A stretch of 35,294 nucleotides of DNA from a bacterium (GCA_020049465.1 JAIFKS010000139.1:1-35294); one strand, 5' to 3'. Counted from the stretch's first letter, positions 17,936-26,269 are shown. The notes: generated from the sequence alone by a model not told the origin. Numbers and translations: made by a program.

Positions 17936-17974
17936 TACAAAACAGAAAGCGCCCTCCGTTGTCGTGGAAGGCGC
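17936..17974 (-). terminator. Intrinsic terminator of the TPP riboswitch
   Basis: On the minus strand, GCGCCTTCC pairs with GGAGGGCGC (plus 17966-17974 and 17949-17957) through nine pairs, one of them G-U, with an 8-base loop. It is followed by the U-rich run TTTCTGTTTTGT. It lies between aptamer and receptor start, so control is most likely by premature termination when TPP is bound. Confidence 0.75.
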
Positions 17975-17984
17975 CGCGCGCGGC

Positions 17985-18073
17985 CCGTTTCCCTACGCCG
18001 GCATGATCCGGTTCAGGTTCCAAGGGTGTTTCTCAGGCCGATCCGGTCCAGCCGGCTCAGCCACCCCCAACGG
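17985..18073 (-). promoter_or_regulatory. TPP riboswitch (thi box)
   Basis: The minus strand carries the highly conserved TPP aptamer cores: GGCTGAG, CTGAGAAACACCCTTGGAAC, CCTGAACCGGATCATGCC and GGCGTAGGGAAACGG in the right order. The closing stem is visible as CCGTT (plus 18069-18073) with AACGG (plus 17985-17989). It precedes the receptor, thiamine kinase and symporter genes and predicts that the operon is off when TPP is plentiful. Confidence 0.96.
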
Positions 18074-18081
18074 TTAAGGCC

Positions 18082-18110
18082 ACGGTAGCCCCGGGCAAGG
18101 TCGCTGTCAA
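18082..18110 (-). promoter_or_regulatory. Promoter of the thiamine operon
   Basis: Minus-strand TTGACA (plus 18105-18110) and TACCGT (plus 18082-18087), 17-base spacer. Transcription would begin near 18075, right at the 5' edge of the TPP aptamer, which supports the call despite the weak -10 box. Confidence 0.6.
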
Positions 18111-18242
18111 CCGGCCCGCCCGCCGGATATAGCGGAAAGGCTACCCCGTATACAGGCGATCACGGTTCTGTTACAATGCGCCCAGGCCCCGACGCCGCCC
18201 GACACGGCGCCGGAGGCCGGGAAAGGTCGAGCCGACCCCGCG

Positions 18243-19136
18243 ATGCGGTGCCCCTGCCGGCGTGTCCTCTTCGGCGTCCTGATCGGCGCCCTCGCCTTGA
18301 GCCTGTCCCTCCCGGACACGGCGAGGCCCCAGCCCGCGCCTGCCCGGCCCGGCAACGCGGATCGCGGCCGTCTGCAGTTCGTGCTGGTGCCCGCCGGCAC
18401 TTTCGTCATGGGCAGCCCCGACACCGAGTGGGGCAGCCGCAACGACGAGCAGCAGCGCCAGGTCACCCTCACCCGACCATTCTTCCTGGCCATGTACGAG
18501 GTGACCCAGACCCAGTGGAAGGCGGTCACCGGCGGCAACCCCAGCTTCCTCTACGACTGCCCCGACTGTCCGGTCGAGAACATCAGCTGGCTGGAAGCTG
18601 TCTCCTTCTGCAACGCCCTCTCGCAGCAGTTGGGCTACCCTCCCGCCTACACCATCAGGGGCGCCGTCGTGACCCTGAACGCCGGCGCCGACGGCTTCCG
18701 GCTGCCGACCGAAGCCGAATGGGAGTACGCCTGCCGGGCCGGCACCAGCACCGTGTTCAGCACGGGCGACTGTCTGGGCACCGAACAGGCCAACTATCTG
18801 GGCTATGATCCCCAGAAGGGCTGCCCGAAGGGCCTGTGGCGCGGGCAGACCGTGGATGTCGGCGGTTTCCCGCCGAACCCCTGGGACCTGCACGACATGC
18901 ACGGCAACGTCAGCGAATGGTGCTGGGACCGGCACGGGTTCCCGGGCCCCGCTGCGGTCACGGACCCCACGGGGCCGGCAACCGGCGACGAACGCGTGAT
19001 CCGCGGCGGCAACTGGCACGAACTGGGCCGCTATTGCCGCTCGGCCGTGCGGCACAAGGCGGCTCCGGACCAGCGGCTCTCCCACGTCGGTCTGCGCCTG
19101 GCGCGCTCGGTACCGAAGGAAGGGCTGCAGCGATGA
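18243..19136 (+). CDS. Exported SUMF1/FGE-fold protein (probably not a true formylglycine-generating enzyme)
   Basis: 297 residues. ATG 18243 has no close SD. A signal peptide (residues ~1-32) precedes the SUMF1 domain: F-V-L-V-P-A-G-T-F-V-M-G-S, Y-E-V-T-Q-T-Q-W, L-P-T-E-A-E-W-E-Y-A-C-R-A-G, H-D-M-H-G-N-V-S-E-W-C, and R-V-I-R-G-G-N-W near the end. True FGE has two copper-binding cysteines in the R-G-G-S segment; here the first position is Glu (N-W-H-E-L-G-R) and only the second (Y-C-R-S-A) is Cys, as in many non-FGE members. The stop overlaps the sulfatase start as ATGA, so the two are co-translated. It may bind or present substrate, but its function is unknown. Confidence 0.85.
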   Translation: MRCPCRRVLFGVLIGALALSLSLPDTARPQPAPARPGNADRGRLQFVLVPAGTFVMGSPDTEWGSRNDEQQRQVTLTRPFFLAMYEVTQTQWKAVTGGNPSFLYDCPDCPVENISWLEAVSFCNALSQQLGYPPAYTIRGAVVTLNAGADGFRLPTEAEWEYACRAGTSTVFSTGDCLGTEQANYLGYDPQKGCPKGLWRGQTVDVGGFPPNPWDLHDMHGNVSEWCWDRHGFPGPAAVTDPTGPATGDERVIRGGNWHELGRYCRSAVRHKAAPDQRLSHVGLRLARSVPKEGLQR

Positions 19137-20509
19137 GCCCGCTGCCACCCGTGACCCGGCGTGACGCGCTGAAGATGCTCGGCGCCGGCGCCGCCACGCT
19201 GGCCCTGGGCGACCTGCTGGGCTGCGACCGCGGCGGCGCGCGCCGGCCCAACGTCGTCATCGTCCTGACCGACGACGTACGCTACGACGCCATGGGCTGC
19301 GCCGGCGATGCCCGCCTGCAGACGCCGCATCTGGACCGGCTGGCGGCCGAGGGTGTGCGTTTCACCAACGCCTTCGTCACGACCAGCCTGTGCAGCCCTT
19401 CGCGCGCCAGCCTGCTGACCGGGTGCTACGCCCACCGGCACGGCGTGCTGGACAATGTCTCGCGCGATCCGGATCCCGCGTGCCCCACCTTCGCCGCGCT
19501 GCTGCAACGCGACGGCTACGAGACCGCTTACATCGGCAAGTGGCACATGCTCGCCCGCGCGACGCCGCGTCAGGGTTTCGATCACTGGGTCAGCTTCACC
19601 GGCCAGGGCGAGTACTTCCGCAACACGATGAACATCGACGGCCACTGGCGTCTGGTGCTCAACTACGTCACCGACGAGCTCACCGACCACGCCGTCCGTT
19701 TCCTCGAGCGCGACCACGCGAAGCCGTTCCTGCTGATGGTCGGCCACAAGGCGGCGCACGCGCCGTTCCTGCCCGCGCAGCGCCACCAGTCGCGCTATGC
19801 CGACGTCGACTTCTCGAAACCCGCCGCCACCGCCGGCGGGCTCCTGGCGGCGAAGCCCGATTGGGGCGGCCGCGAGGCCGAAGCCCTGACGCCGGAGGAT
19901 CTGCGCAACTACCATCGCAGCCTGCTGGCGGTGGACGAGAGCGTGGGCCGCCTGACGGCGGCACTGCGCGAGCGCGGGCTGCTGGACGACACCATCTTCA
20001 TCTACACCAGCGACAACGGCCTGCTGCTGGGCGAACACGGCGGCCTGCGCGACAAGCGCGCCGCCTACGAGCCCTCGATCCGCGTCCCGCTGCTGATGCG
20101 GCACCCGCGGCTGGCCGGACGCGGCCGCGTCTGCGACGAAATGGTGCTCGGCCTGGACCTGCTGCCGACGCTGTGCGAAGCCGCCGGCACGCCCGCGCCG
20201 CCGGTCGTCCATGGCCGCAGCTGGCTCCCGCTGCTGCGCGGCGAGCGCGGACGCGACGATTTCCTCTACCAGTACTTCCGCGAAGAAGGCCTCGTGCCCA
20301 CTTGCCTGGCCGTGCGCACGCGCGACTGGAAGTACGTCACGTTCCCCGAAGACCCGGCGCTGCCCACCGAACTCTACGACCTGAAGGCCGATCCCGACGA
20401 ACTGGTCAACCTTGCCGGGCACCCCGACCACGCCGGAAAGAAGCAGCAGCTCGCCGCGCGCCTGGTTCTCCTGATGCAGGAAACGGGCTATCAGCGCCCC
20501 AACGCCTGA
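19133..20509 (+). CDS. Formylglycine-type sulfatase, Tat-exported, likely lipoprotein
   Basis: 458 residues. The N terminus has a Tat-like T-R-R-D-A-L-K-M-L motif and a L-L-G-C lipobox (C31). Sulfatase features: metal ligands D47-D48 in V-L-T-D-D-V, the formylglycine cysteine C87 in C-S-P-S-R with A-S-L-L-T-G, I-G-K-W-H, T-S-D-N-G and G-E-H-G-G. Cysteine-type sulfatases need C87 turned into formylglycine before export. The C-terminal part (W-K-Y-V-T-F, E-L-Y-D-L-K-A-D-P-D-E) is the usual subdomain. Substrate unknown, probably a sulfated polysaccharide or sulfate ester. Paired with the SUMF1-fold gene directly upstream. Confidence 0.93.
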   Translation: MSPLPPVTRRDALKMLGAGAATLALGDLLGCDRGGARRPNVVIVLTDDVRYDAMGCAGDARLQTPHLDRLAAEGVRFTNAFVTTSLCSPSRASLLTGCYAHRHGVLDNVSRDPDPACPTFAALLQRDGYETAYIGKWHMLARATPRQGFDHWVSFTGQGEYFRNTMNIDGHWRLVLNYVTDELTDHAVRFLERDHAKPFLLMVGHKAAHAPFLPAQRHQSRYADVDFSKPAATAGGLLAAKPDWGGREAEALTPEDLRNYHRSLLAVDESVGRLTAALRERGLLDDTIFIYTSDNGLLLGEHGGLRDKRAAYEPSIRVPLLMRHPRLAGRGRVCDEMVLGLDLLPTLCEAAGTPAPPVVHGRSWLPLLRGERGRDDFLYQYFREEGLVPTCLAVRTRDWKYVTFPEDPALPTELYDLKADPDELVNLAGHPDHAGKKQQLAARLVLLMQETGYQRPNA

Positions 20510-20626
20510 CGCGGGCGCAGGCTGGGCGCTTCCTTCCATTGCCAAACCGCCCGCCCCGGGAGCAGAATGGTTCCGTCGGCGCGGCTGACCGCCGCGCCCA
20601 CCCCCACCAGCCCGCAGGAGGCCCGC

Positions 20627-21766
20627 GTGTCCCGGCGCCCGAACCGCTCCGCCCGCTCGAACCGCACCCATGGCCCGGCGCCCAAACGCGGGCGCGGCCA
20701 GCCCGGCGCCGCCCCCGGGACCCTGGCCCCGCGGGCCGACGCCTCGCCGTCGGCGATCGAAGTCATCACTTTCTGCGCGGATTCGGTGACCGAATCGCTG
20801 GTCGCCGACCCTACCGCGGCGCACGCCCTGGTGGTGCCCGGCAGCGTGACCTTCATCATCGTCACCGGCGTCGAGGATCACGCGGTGCTGGCCGGCTTCG
20901 GCGACCGGTTCGGCCTGCACCGGCTGGCCCTGGAGGACGTGGCCCACACCCACCAGCGCCCGAAATTCGACGAATACGAGGAGCAGGACTTCATCGTGCT
21001 GCGTGCCCCCGACCCGGACAACCGCACCACGCAGCAGATGTGCCTGTTCGTCACCCCCGGCCTGGTGTTGTGCTTCCTGGAGAGGCCGCTGGCCGCCCTG
21101 GACGCGATCCGTGAACGGATCCGCCAGAAGCGGACCCGCCTGATGGAGGGCGGCGCCGACTACCTGGCCTACGCCATCATCGATCTGGTGGTCGACCTTC
21201 ATTTCCCGGTGATCGAGGACTACGAACGCCGCATCGACCAGCAGGAAGACGCCATCTTCGACAGCCCGCGCCGCGTGGACGTTTCCACCATCCACGAACT
21301 GAAGCGCGACCTGGCCGCCTGGTCCCGCCTGGCCTGGCAGATGCGCGACGTGATCGTCCGCATGCTGGCCGAGGAGATCCCCACCCTCAGCCCCGTCACC
21401 CGCCTGCACCTGCGCGACTGCCTGGACCACGCGCGCCAGGTGGCCGACCTGACCGAGGCGTTACGCGACCGCGCCGTCGGCCTGCTGGATCTGTATCTCT
21501 CGGTGATGAGCAACCGCATGAACGAGATCATGCGCGTGCTGACGGTGATCGCCACCATCTTCATGCCGCTGTCGTTCATCGCCGGCGTCTACGGGATGAA
21601 CTTCGACACGTCCCGCTCGCGCTGGAACATGCCGGAACTCGGCTGGGCCTGGGGCTATCCGTTCTCGCTGGGCGTGATGGCCGCCACGGCGGCGGGCCTG
21701 CTGTACTATTTCCGGCGGCAGGGCTGGTTCGGCGGGGATAACGGGGACCGGCGGAAGAACGATTGA
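20627..21766 (+). CDS. corA: CorA-family magnesium/cobalt transporter
   Basis: 379 residues from the GTG at 20627, which has AGGAGG five bases upstream; the upstream in-frame ATG at 20567 lacks an SD. After an Arg/Pro-rich basic tail of ~40 residues comes the CorA cytoplasmic domain (D-A-I-R-E-R-I-R, then L-I-D-L-V-V-D-L-H-F-P-V-I-E-D-Y-E, then the long helix to S-V-M-S-N-R-M-N-E-I-M-R-V-L-T-V). Two C-terminal membrane helices follow with the Y-G-M-N signature (G-V-Y-G-M-N-F-D). It works as a pentameric inner-membrane channel. Monocistronic; its stop lies 18 bp from the convergent ctaB stop, with no obvious terminator. Confidence 0.94.
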   Translation: MSRRPNRSARSNRTHGPAPKRGRGQPGAAPGTLAPRADASPSAIEVITFCADSVTESLVADPTAAHALVVPGSVTFIIVTGVEDHAVLAGFGDRFGLHRLALEDVAHTHQRPKFDEYEEQDFIVLRAPDPDNRTTQQMCLFVTPGLVLCFLERPLAALDAIRERIRQKRTRLMEGGADYLAYAIIDLVVDLHFPVIEDYERRIDQQEDAIFDSPRRVDVSTIHELKRDLAAWSRLAWQMRDVIVRMLAEEIPTLSPVTRLHLRDCLDHARQVADLTEALRDRAVGLLDLYLSVMSNRMNEIMRVLTVIATIFMPLSFIAGVYGMNFDTSRSRWNMPELGWAWGYPFSLGVMAATAAGLLYYFRRQGWFGGDNGDRRKND

Positions 21767-21784
21767 AGTCCGTCCCGCCGCCGC

Positions 21785-22675
21785 TCAGCGCCCAGGCACC
21801 AACAGCGCGTCGGTGACCAGCAGCACGCAGACCAGCAGCGCGAACGTGTTGATCTCCATGAAACGCAGGCGGCAGGCACGGCGGAACGGGGCCAGCGCCT
21901 CGCCCGAGGCCACGCCCGGCGCGGCCAACCGGAGCAGCGCCACCGCGCGCCAGACCAGCACGACGCCGGCGACCGCCAGCACGTAGGCCAGCGCGGGAGA
22001 ATCGAACATCGGCGAGAGCGGCAGCAGCAGGGCCGCGGCGCTGACGGCGGCGATCCAGAGGAAGGTCAGCCGCAGCACCTGCGCGCGGTCGAAGCGGTCC
22101 AGCAGCGAGGGCAGGCCGCCGCCGGCGTAGTCCTGCGCGTAGAACAGCAGCAGCAGCCAGAAGTGCGGGATCTGCCAGAGGAAGAAGAAGAACGCCACCA
22201 GGTGGATGGACGGATCCTGCAGGTAGCCGCCGGCGGCGACCCAGCCCATGACCGGCGGCAGGGCGCCGATCAGCGCGCCGGGAAGCGCCGCGAACGGCGT
22301 CACGCGCTTGAGCGGCGTGTAGACCAGGTTGTAGACCGCGGCCGCGCCCAGACCCAGCCAGGCGGCCGCCGGCGAAACGGTCCAGAGCAGCGCCGTGCCG
22401 GCCAGCAGCAGGGACGCCGCGTAGATCGCCGCCGAGCGTCGCTTGATGCGCCCCGACGGGATGGGACGCTGCGCCGTGCGCGCCATGCGCGCGTCAAGGG
22501 CGGCGTCCTGCACCTGGTTCAGCGCCGCCGCGCCGCAGGCCTGCAGCAGGATCCCCAGCGCCACCGGCACCAGCGGCCCGTCGAACCGCCCCCGCGCCAG
22601 CACGTAGCCGACCACCGTCGTCACGGTCGAAGCCGCCGTGATGCGGAGTTTCAGCAGCTGGAGCCAGGGCTTCAC
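21785..22675 (-). CDS. ctaB: Protoheme IX farnesyltransferase (heme O synthase)
   Basis: 296 residues. The GTG at 22675 has GGAGG six bases upstream. UbiA-family prenyltransferase with about nine membrane helices. The first Asp-rich motif is N-Q-V-Q-D-A-A-L-D-A-R-M-A-R-T, followed by the R-P-I-P-S-G-R-I characteristic of CtaB/CyoE; later I-P-H-F-W-L-L and the D-Y-A-G-G-G-L-P segment. It adds farnesyl to heme B for the oxidase encoded just upstream and is last in the cox operon. No ctaA (heme A synthase) is in the window. Confidence 0.94.
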   Translation of the reverse strand: MKPWLQLLKLRITAASTVTTVVGYVLARGRFDGPLVPVALGILLQACGAAALNQVQDAALDARMARTAQRPIPSGRIKRRSAAIYAASLLLAGTALLWTVSPAAAWLGLGAAAVYNLVYTPLKRVTPFAALPGALIGALPPVMGWVAAGGYLQDPSIHLVAFFFFLWQIPHFWLLLLFYAQDYAGGGLPSLLDRFDRAQVLRLTFLWIAAVSAAALLLPLSPMFDSPALAYVLAVAGVVLVWRAVALLRLAAPGVASGEALAPFRRACRLRFMEINTFALLVCVLLVTDALLVPGR

Positions 22676-22691
22676 GACGATCCTCCGCGGC

Positions 22692-23585
22692 CTACTGCCG
22701 CTTGATGTAGTCGATGATCAGCTGGATATCCTCTTCGTCCAGCTGATTGCCCATCGCGGGCATCTGCGGCTGGTAGCCCACCACCACGTCGGCGTTCGGC
22801 TCCAGCAGCGAGCGGCGGATGTACTCGTCGTCGACCGTGATCTCGCGCTCGACGCCGTTCGTGATCACGCGCTCGGTCCGCCCGTACATCCCCTTGTACG
22901 AGGGCCCGATCAGCTTCGTGCCGTCGATGGAGTGGCAGGCCACGCAGCCCTTGATCTGCATCAGCTTGGCGCCCGTCGGCCGGCCGCCGCCCCGCTCCAG
23001 CCACACGTCGAAGGTGTCGGCCGGCACGGCCACGACCTTGGCCAGCATCGTGCTGTGCTGGTCGCCGCAGTATTCGGCGCAGAGCAGGTCGTAGACGCCT
23101 TCACGCTCGGCCTGGAACCAGGCATGGTTGTTCCGGCCCGGCACGCAGTCCTCCTTCAGCCGGAAAGCCGGCACGAAGAAGCTGTGGATCACGTCCGCCG
23201 ACTCCAGCTTGACGGCCACCGGGCGACCCACCGGCACGTACATCTCGGTGCTCTGCTTGCCGTTCTCGTACTTGAACGACCACGACCACATCCGGGCCTG
23301 CACCGTGATGGGCGTGGCGCCGGCCGGCGTGTCGCGCATCACCTTGAAACCGGCCCAGCCGTAGTAGAACATCACCATCACCAGGACGGTGGGCAGCACG
23401 GTCCAGAGGGTTTCCAGCGTGGTGCTGCCCTCGATGTCCTTCGGCTCGGGATTCTTCGAATGACGGTACTTCACGATGAAGTAGATCATGGTCACGGTGA
23501 TGCCCAGCAGCATGATCACCGACGAGCCGAGGATCATCCAGAACGTCTTGTCGACGAGTCCCGAGAAGCTAGATGCTCCGGCCAT
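22692..23585 (-). CDS. ctaC: Cytochrome c oxidase subunit II with fused cytochrome c domain (caa3 type)
   Basis: 297 residues from ATG 23585 (GAGAGGG at five bases; a GTG at 23591 is two codons earlier). Two N-terminal membrane helices precede the CuA domain: H134 (V-I-H-S-F-F), C169, C173, H177 and M180 in C-A-E-Y-C-G-D-Q-H-S-T-M. After ~30 residues comes a cytochrome c domain, with heme motif C214-V-A-C-H218 and a methionine near M-P-A-M-G. The fused cytochrome marks a caa3-type oxidase. The gene overlaps ctaF by 17 nt. Unlike many proteins of this kind there is no cleavable signal before the first helix. Confidence 0.95.
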   Translation of the reverse strand: MAGASSFSGLVDKTFWMILGSSVIMLLGITVTMIYFIVKYRHSKNPEPKDIEGSTTLETLWTVLPTVLVMVMFYYGWAGFKVMRDTPAGATPITVQARMWSWSFKYENGKQSTEMYVPVGRPVAVKLESADVIHSFFVPAFRLKEDCVPGRNNHAWFQAEREGVYDLLCAEYCGDQHSTMLAKVVAVPADTFDVWLERGGGRPTGAKLMQIKGCVACHSIDGTKLIGPSYKGMYGRTERVITNGVEREITVDDEYIRRSLLEPNADVVVGYQPQMPAMGNQLDEEDIQLIIDYIKRQ

Positions 23586-23952
23586 AGCCACCCTCTCCGA
23601 GGAACGAATAGTCGAAGAACGTCAGACCCATGACGATGGCCAGGACAACCATGGCGGACAGGAACATGAACTTGAAGACGGGCTTCTCGTACTTCAGGTG
23701 CATGAACCACATCAGGATCAGCGCGGCCTTGATCGGCGTGACGATCATGGCCACGCCGATGCCCACGCGGCCGGGGAACCCGACCGAGGCGGCCACCGTG
23801 ACGGCCGTCAGCACCAGCAGCGCCACCCAGACCAGGATGAACACGCGCTGGGGCACGGGGGCGTGCTTCGCGTCTCCGTGCCCGCCATGTCCGTGCCCGC
23901 CATGTCCATGCCCGGAAGCGGCGTGGCCGGCGGTGGTGTGCGAATCGTGCAT
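23569..23952 (-). CDS. ctaF: Cytochrome c oxidase subunit IV with His-rich N terminus
   Basis: 127 residues, ATG 23952; GGAGAAA lies 13 bases upstream, so the SD is weak. Three membrane helices: I-L-V-W-V-A-L-L-V-L-T, then M-I-V-T-P-I-K-A-A-L-I-L-M-W-F-M-H-L, then F-L-S-A-M-V-V-L-A-I-V. The T-P-I-K-A-A-L-I-x-x-x-F-M-H-L pattern is the prokaryotic COX4 signature. Nine histidines occur among the first 30 residues, partly encoded by tandem 15-bp repeats (plus ~23878-23912). The His stretch may bind copper or another metal; that is inference. Confidence 0.9.
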   Translation of the reverse strand: MHDSHTTAGHAASGHGHGGHGHGGHGDAKHAPVPQRVFILVWVALLVLTAVTVAASVGFPGRVGIGVAMIVTPIKAALILMWFMHLKYEKPVFKFMFLSAMVVLAIVMGLTFFDYSFLGEGGYGRSI

Positions 23953-23987
23953 CTCGTGTCCCGCTTTCTCCGGCCCCGCCCGGCCGC

Positions 23988-24623
23988 TCAGTTGGTCAGG
24001 TAGAACAGGGGCAACAGGAAGATCCAGACCAGGTCGACCAGGTGCCAGTACAGTCCGGTGTACTCCAGGGCGCCGAAGCGATCGCCGTTGATGTGCCCGC
24101 TCGAGATGCGCGCCGCGACCACGGCCATGACCACCATGCCGATCAGCACGTGGATGCCGTGCAGGCCGGTCATCATGAAGTACAGGTTGTAGAACAGGCC
24201 TTCGCCCGAGGGCATGGAGTGCAGGTGTTCGCCGCCCGGCCAGATGCCGTGGTGGTGCTTGGCGCTCCACTCGAAGAACTTGATGACCAGGAAGCAGCAC
24301 GCCAGCCCGAAAGTGACCCACAGCCAGCGCAGGCTCGCCGCCACCTGGCGGCGCTGCAGCGCCCCCACCGACAGCACCATCGTCAGGCTGCTGGTCAACA
24401 GAACGAAGGTGTTGGTCACGCCCATCACCTTGTTCAGTTCGTGGGCCGCTTCGTGGAACTCGGTCCCGAACCGGTGCCGGTAGACCGCATAGATGATGAA
24501 CAGCCCGCCGAACAGCAGCACCTCGGTGAACAGGAACAGCCACATTCCCGTCTTGCTGCCCTCGTCGTCGCGATGCTCGTGGTGCGCGGCCTGCGCTTCC
24601 ATCGGCTTGGACACGGCGCTCAC
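23988..24623 (-). CDS. ctaE: Cytochrome c oxidase subunit III
   Basis: 211 residues. The GTG at 24623 has GGAGG seven bases upstream and overlaps the ctaD stop as GTGA; an internal ATG at 24602 is less well placed. Five membrane helices, the short bacterial form. Signatures: T-G-M-W-L-F-L-F-T-E-V-L-L-F-G-G-L-F, L-T-S-S-L-T-M-V, and near the end T-G-L-H-G-I-H-V-L-I-G and Y-W-H-L-V-D-L-V-W-I-F-L-L-P-L-F-Y. It stabilises subunit I in the oxidase. Confidence 0.94.
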   Translation of the reverse strand: MSAVSKPMEAQAAHHEHRDDEGSKTGMWLFLFTEVLLFGGLFIIYAVYRHRFGTEFHEAAHELNKVMGVTNTFVLLTSSLTMVLSVGALQRRQVAASLRWLWVTFGLACCFLVIKFFEWSAKHHHGIWPGGEHLHSMPSGEGLFYNLYFMMTGLHGIHVLIGMVVMAVVAARISSGHINGDRFGALEYTGLYWHLVDLVWIFLLPLFYLTN

Positions 24624-26269
24624 GGGCGTGCCTCCCTGGCCGCGGCGGCCCGCAGGGCGGTGTGGTCGTAGGGCCCGGTGGTCACCACCGGCGGCGTGGC
24701 GAAGTTCAACTGCGGCGGCGGCGACGTGGTCTGCCACTCCAGGGTGGTGCCGCCCCAGGGATTGTCCGGCGCCTTCGCGCCGTGCTTGATGGCGCGGATC
24801 AGGTTGAAGAACATGAGCGCCATGCCGGCGAAGATGATCCACGAGCCGATGGTCGAGATCAGGTGCGGCGTGTGGAACTTGGGCAGGTAGTCGGCGTAGC
24901 GGCGCGGCATGCCCATGATGCCCAGGACCAGCATCGGGAAATACAGCGTGTTGAAGCCGACCATGATCAGGCCCCAGGCCCACATCGCGCGCTTCCGGTT
25001 GTACATGCGGCCCCAGACCTTGGGCCACCAGTAGTGGAGCGCGGCGAAGAAGCCGATGCCGGCGCCGCCGAACATCGTGTAGTGGAAATGCCCGACGATG
25101 AACGCCGTGTCGTGCACGTGGATGTCGGTGGCCAGCGCGCCGTTGACCAGGCCGGTCAGGCCGCCGATCGAGAACAGGAAGACGAAGCCCAGCGCGTACA
25201 GCAGCGGCACTTCGATCCGGATGGAGCCCCGGTAAAGCGTCGCCATCCAGTTGAACACCTTGATACCCGTGGGAATAGCCACCAGGAAGGTCAGCAGGCT
25301 GAAGATCCAGCGTGCGGTGTCGCTGATGCCGGTGGTGAACATGTGGTGCGCCCACACCACGTAGCCCACCAGGGCGATGGCCATCGAGGACAGGGCGATC
25401 GCCCTGTAGCCGAAGATCGTGCGTCCCGAGAAGGTCGGCAGGATCTCCGAGACCACGCCCATGGCCGGCAGGATCATCACGTACACGACCGGGTGCGAAT
25501 AGATCCAGAACAGGTGCTGGTAGAGGATCGGGTCGCCGCCGCGCGCCGGGTCGAAGAAGCCGATGCCCAGGGACCGCTCCATGACCACCAGCAGCAGGGT
25601 GATGCCGACCACCGGCGTGGCGATCACCTGGATCCAGGCCGTGGCGTACAGGCCCCAGCAGAACAGCGGCATCCGGAAGAACGACATGCCGGGCGCCCGC
25701 AGGCGGTGGATCGTGGTGATGAAGTTCATGCCGGTCAGGATCGAACTGAAGCCCAGGACGAACGCCGCCAGCACGGCCAGCGAGACGTTGGTGTTCGAGC
25801 GCAGCGCATAGGGCGCGTAGAACGTCCAGCCCGTGTCGGGCACGCCACCGCCCACGAAGAGCGAAGCCAGCGCCATCAGGGCCCCGACCATGTAGATGTA
25901 CCAGCTGGCCAGGTTCAGCTTGGGGAACGACACGTCGTCCGCGCCCAGATGCAGCGGCAGGATGAAATTCCCCATCACCGCCGGGATGCCCGGCACGATG
26001 AACAGGAAGATCATGATGACGCCGTGCAGGGTGAACAGCGAATTGTAGACGCGCGCCGTGACGAACTGCAGACCCGGGTTCATCAACTCCAGGCGGATGA
26101 GGAGCCCGAGCAGCACCGCGATGGCGAAGAACGAGAACATCACCACCATGTACATGATGCCGATCCGCTTGTGATCGGTGGTGGTGAGCCAGGCCATCAG
26201 GCCCCGCCGGCTGCCGTAGTCCTGCAGGTAGCTGCCGGTGTAGGCTGGCCCCGTGTTGGTTCCGGACAT
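24620..26269 (-). CDS. ctaD: Cytochrome c oxidase subunit I, A2 type
   Basis: 549 residues, 12 membrane helices; ATG 26269 with GGGAGGG eight bases upstream. Metal ligands: H82 (L-H-G-V-I-M) and H396 for the low-spin heme, H259, H308 and H309 (V-W-A-H-H-M-F) for CuB, H394 for the high-spin heme, Y263 for the His-Tyr link. K337 in G-I-K-V-F-N-W is the K-channel lysine. In helix VI the usual G-H-P-E-V-Y is Y-S-H-P-V-V-Y: the proton-channel glutamate is missing and the Y-S pair present, the mark of A2-type heme-copper oxidases. Reduces oxygen to water with proton pumping. Confidence 0.97.
   Translation of the reverse strand: MSGTNTGPAYTGSYLQDYGSRRGLMAWLTTTDHKRIGIMYMVVMFSFFAIAVLLGLLIRLELMNPGLQFVTARVYNSLFTLHGVIMIFLFIVPGIPAVMGNFILPLHLGADDVSFPKLNLASWYIYMVGALMALASLFVGGGVPDTGWTFYAPYALRSNTNVSLAVLAAFVLGFSSILTGMNFITTIHRLRAPGMSFFRMPLFCWGLYATAWIQVIATPVVGITLLLVVMERSLGIGFFDPARGGDPILYQHLFWIYSHPVVYVMILPAMGVVSEILPTFSGRTIFGYRAIALSSMAIALVGYVVWAHHMFTTGISDTARWIFSLLTFLVAIPTGIKVFNWMATLYRGSIRIEVPLLYALGFVFLFSIGGLTGLVNGALATDIHVHDTAFIVGHFHYTMFGGAGIGFFAALHYWWPKVWGRMYNRKRAMWAWGLIMVGFNTLYFPMLVLGIMGMPRRYADYLPKFHTPHLISTIGSWIIFAGMALMFFNLIRAIKHGAKAPDNPWGGTTLEWQTTSPPPQLNFATPPVVTTGPYDHTALRAAAAREARP

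Noticed and set aside
15741..18077. A 778-residue open frame on the plus strand opposite the TonB-dependent receptor
   Set aside because: GC-rich codon use leaves the antisense strand open. The minus-strand receptor has clear domains and a riboswitch, while this frame has low-complexity, His/Val/Arg-rich sequence with no motif.
19031..21430. A 799-residue open frame on the minus strand across sulfatase and corA
   Set aside because: It is antisense to two well-supported genes with recognisable motifs and shows only Gln/Val/Gly-biased shadow sequence.
23878..23912. CRISPR-like array from the short repeats in ctaF
   Set aside because: The 15-bp units are contiguous, lie within a coding frame and encode the His-rich tail; there are no spacers.
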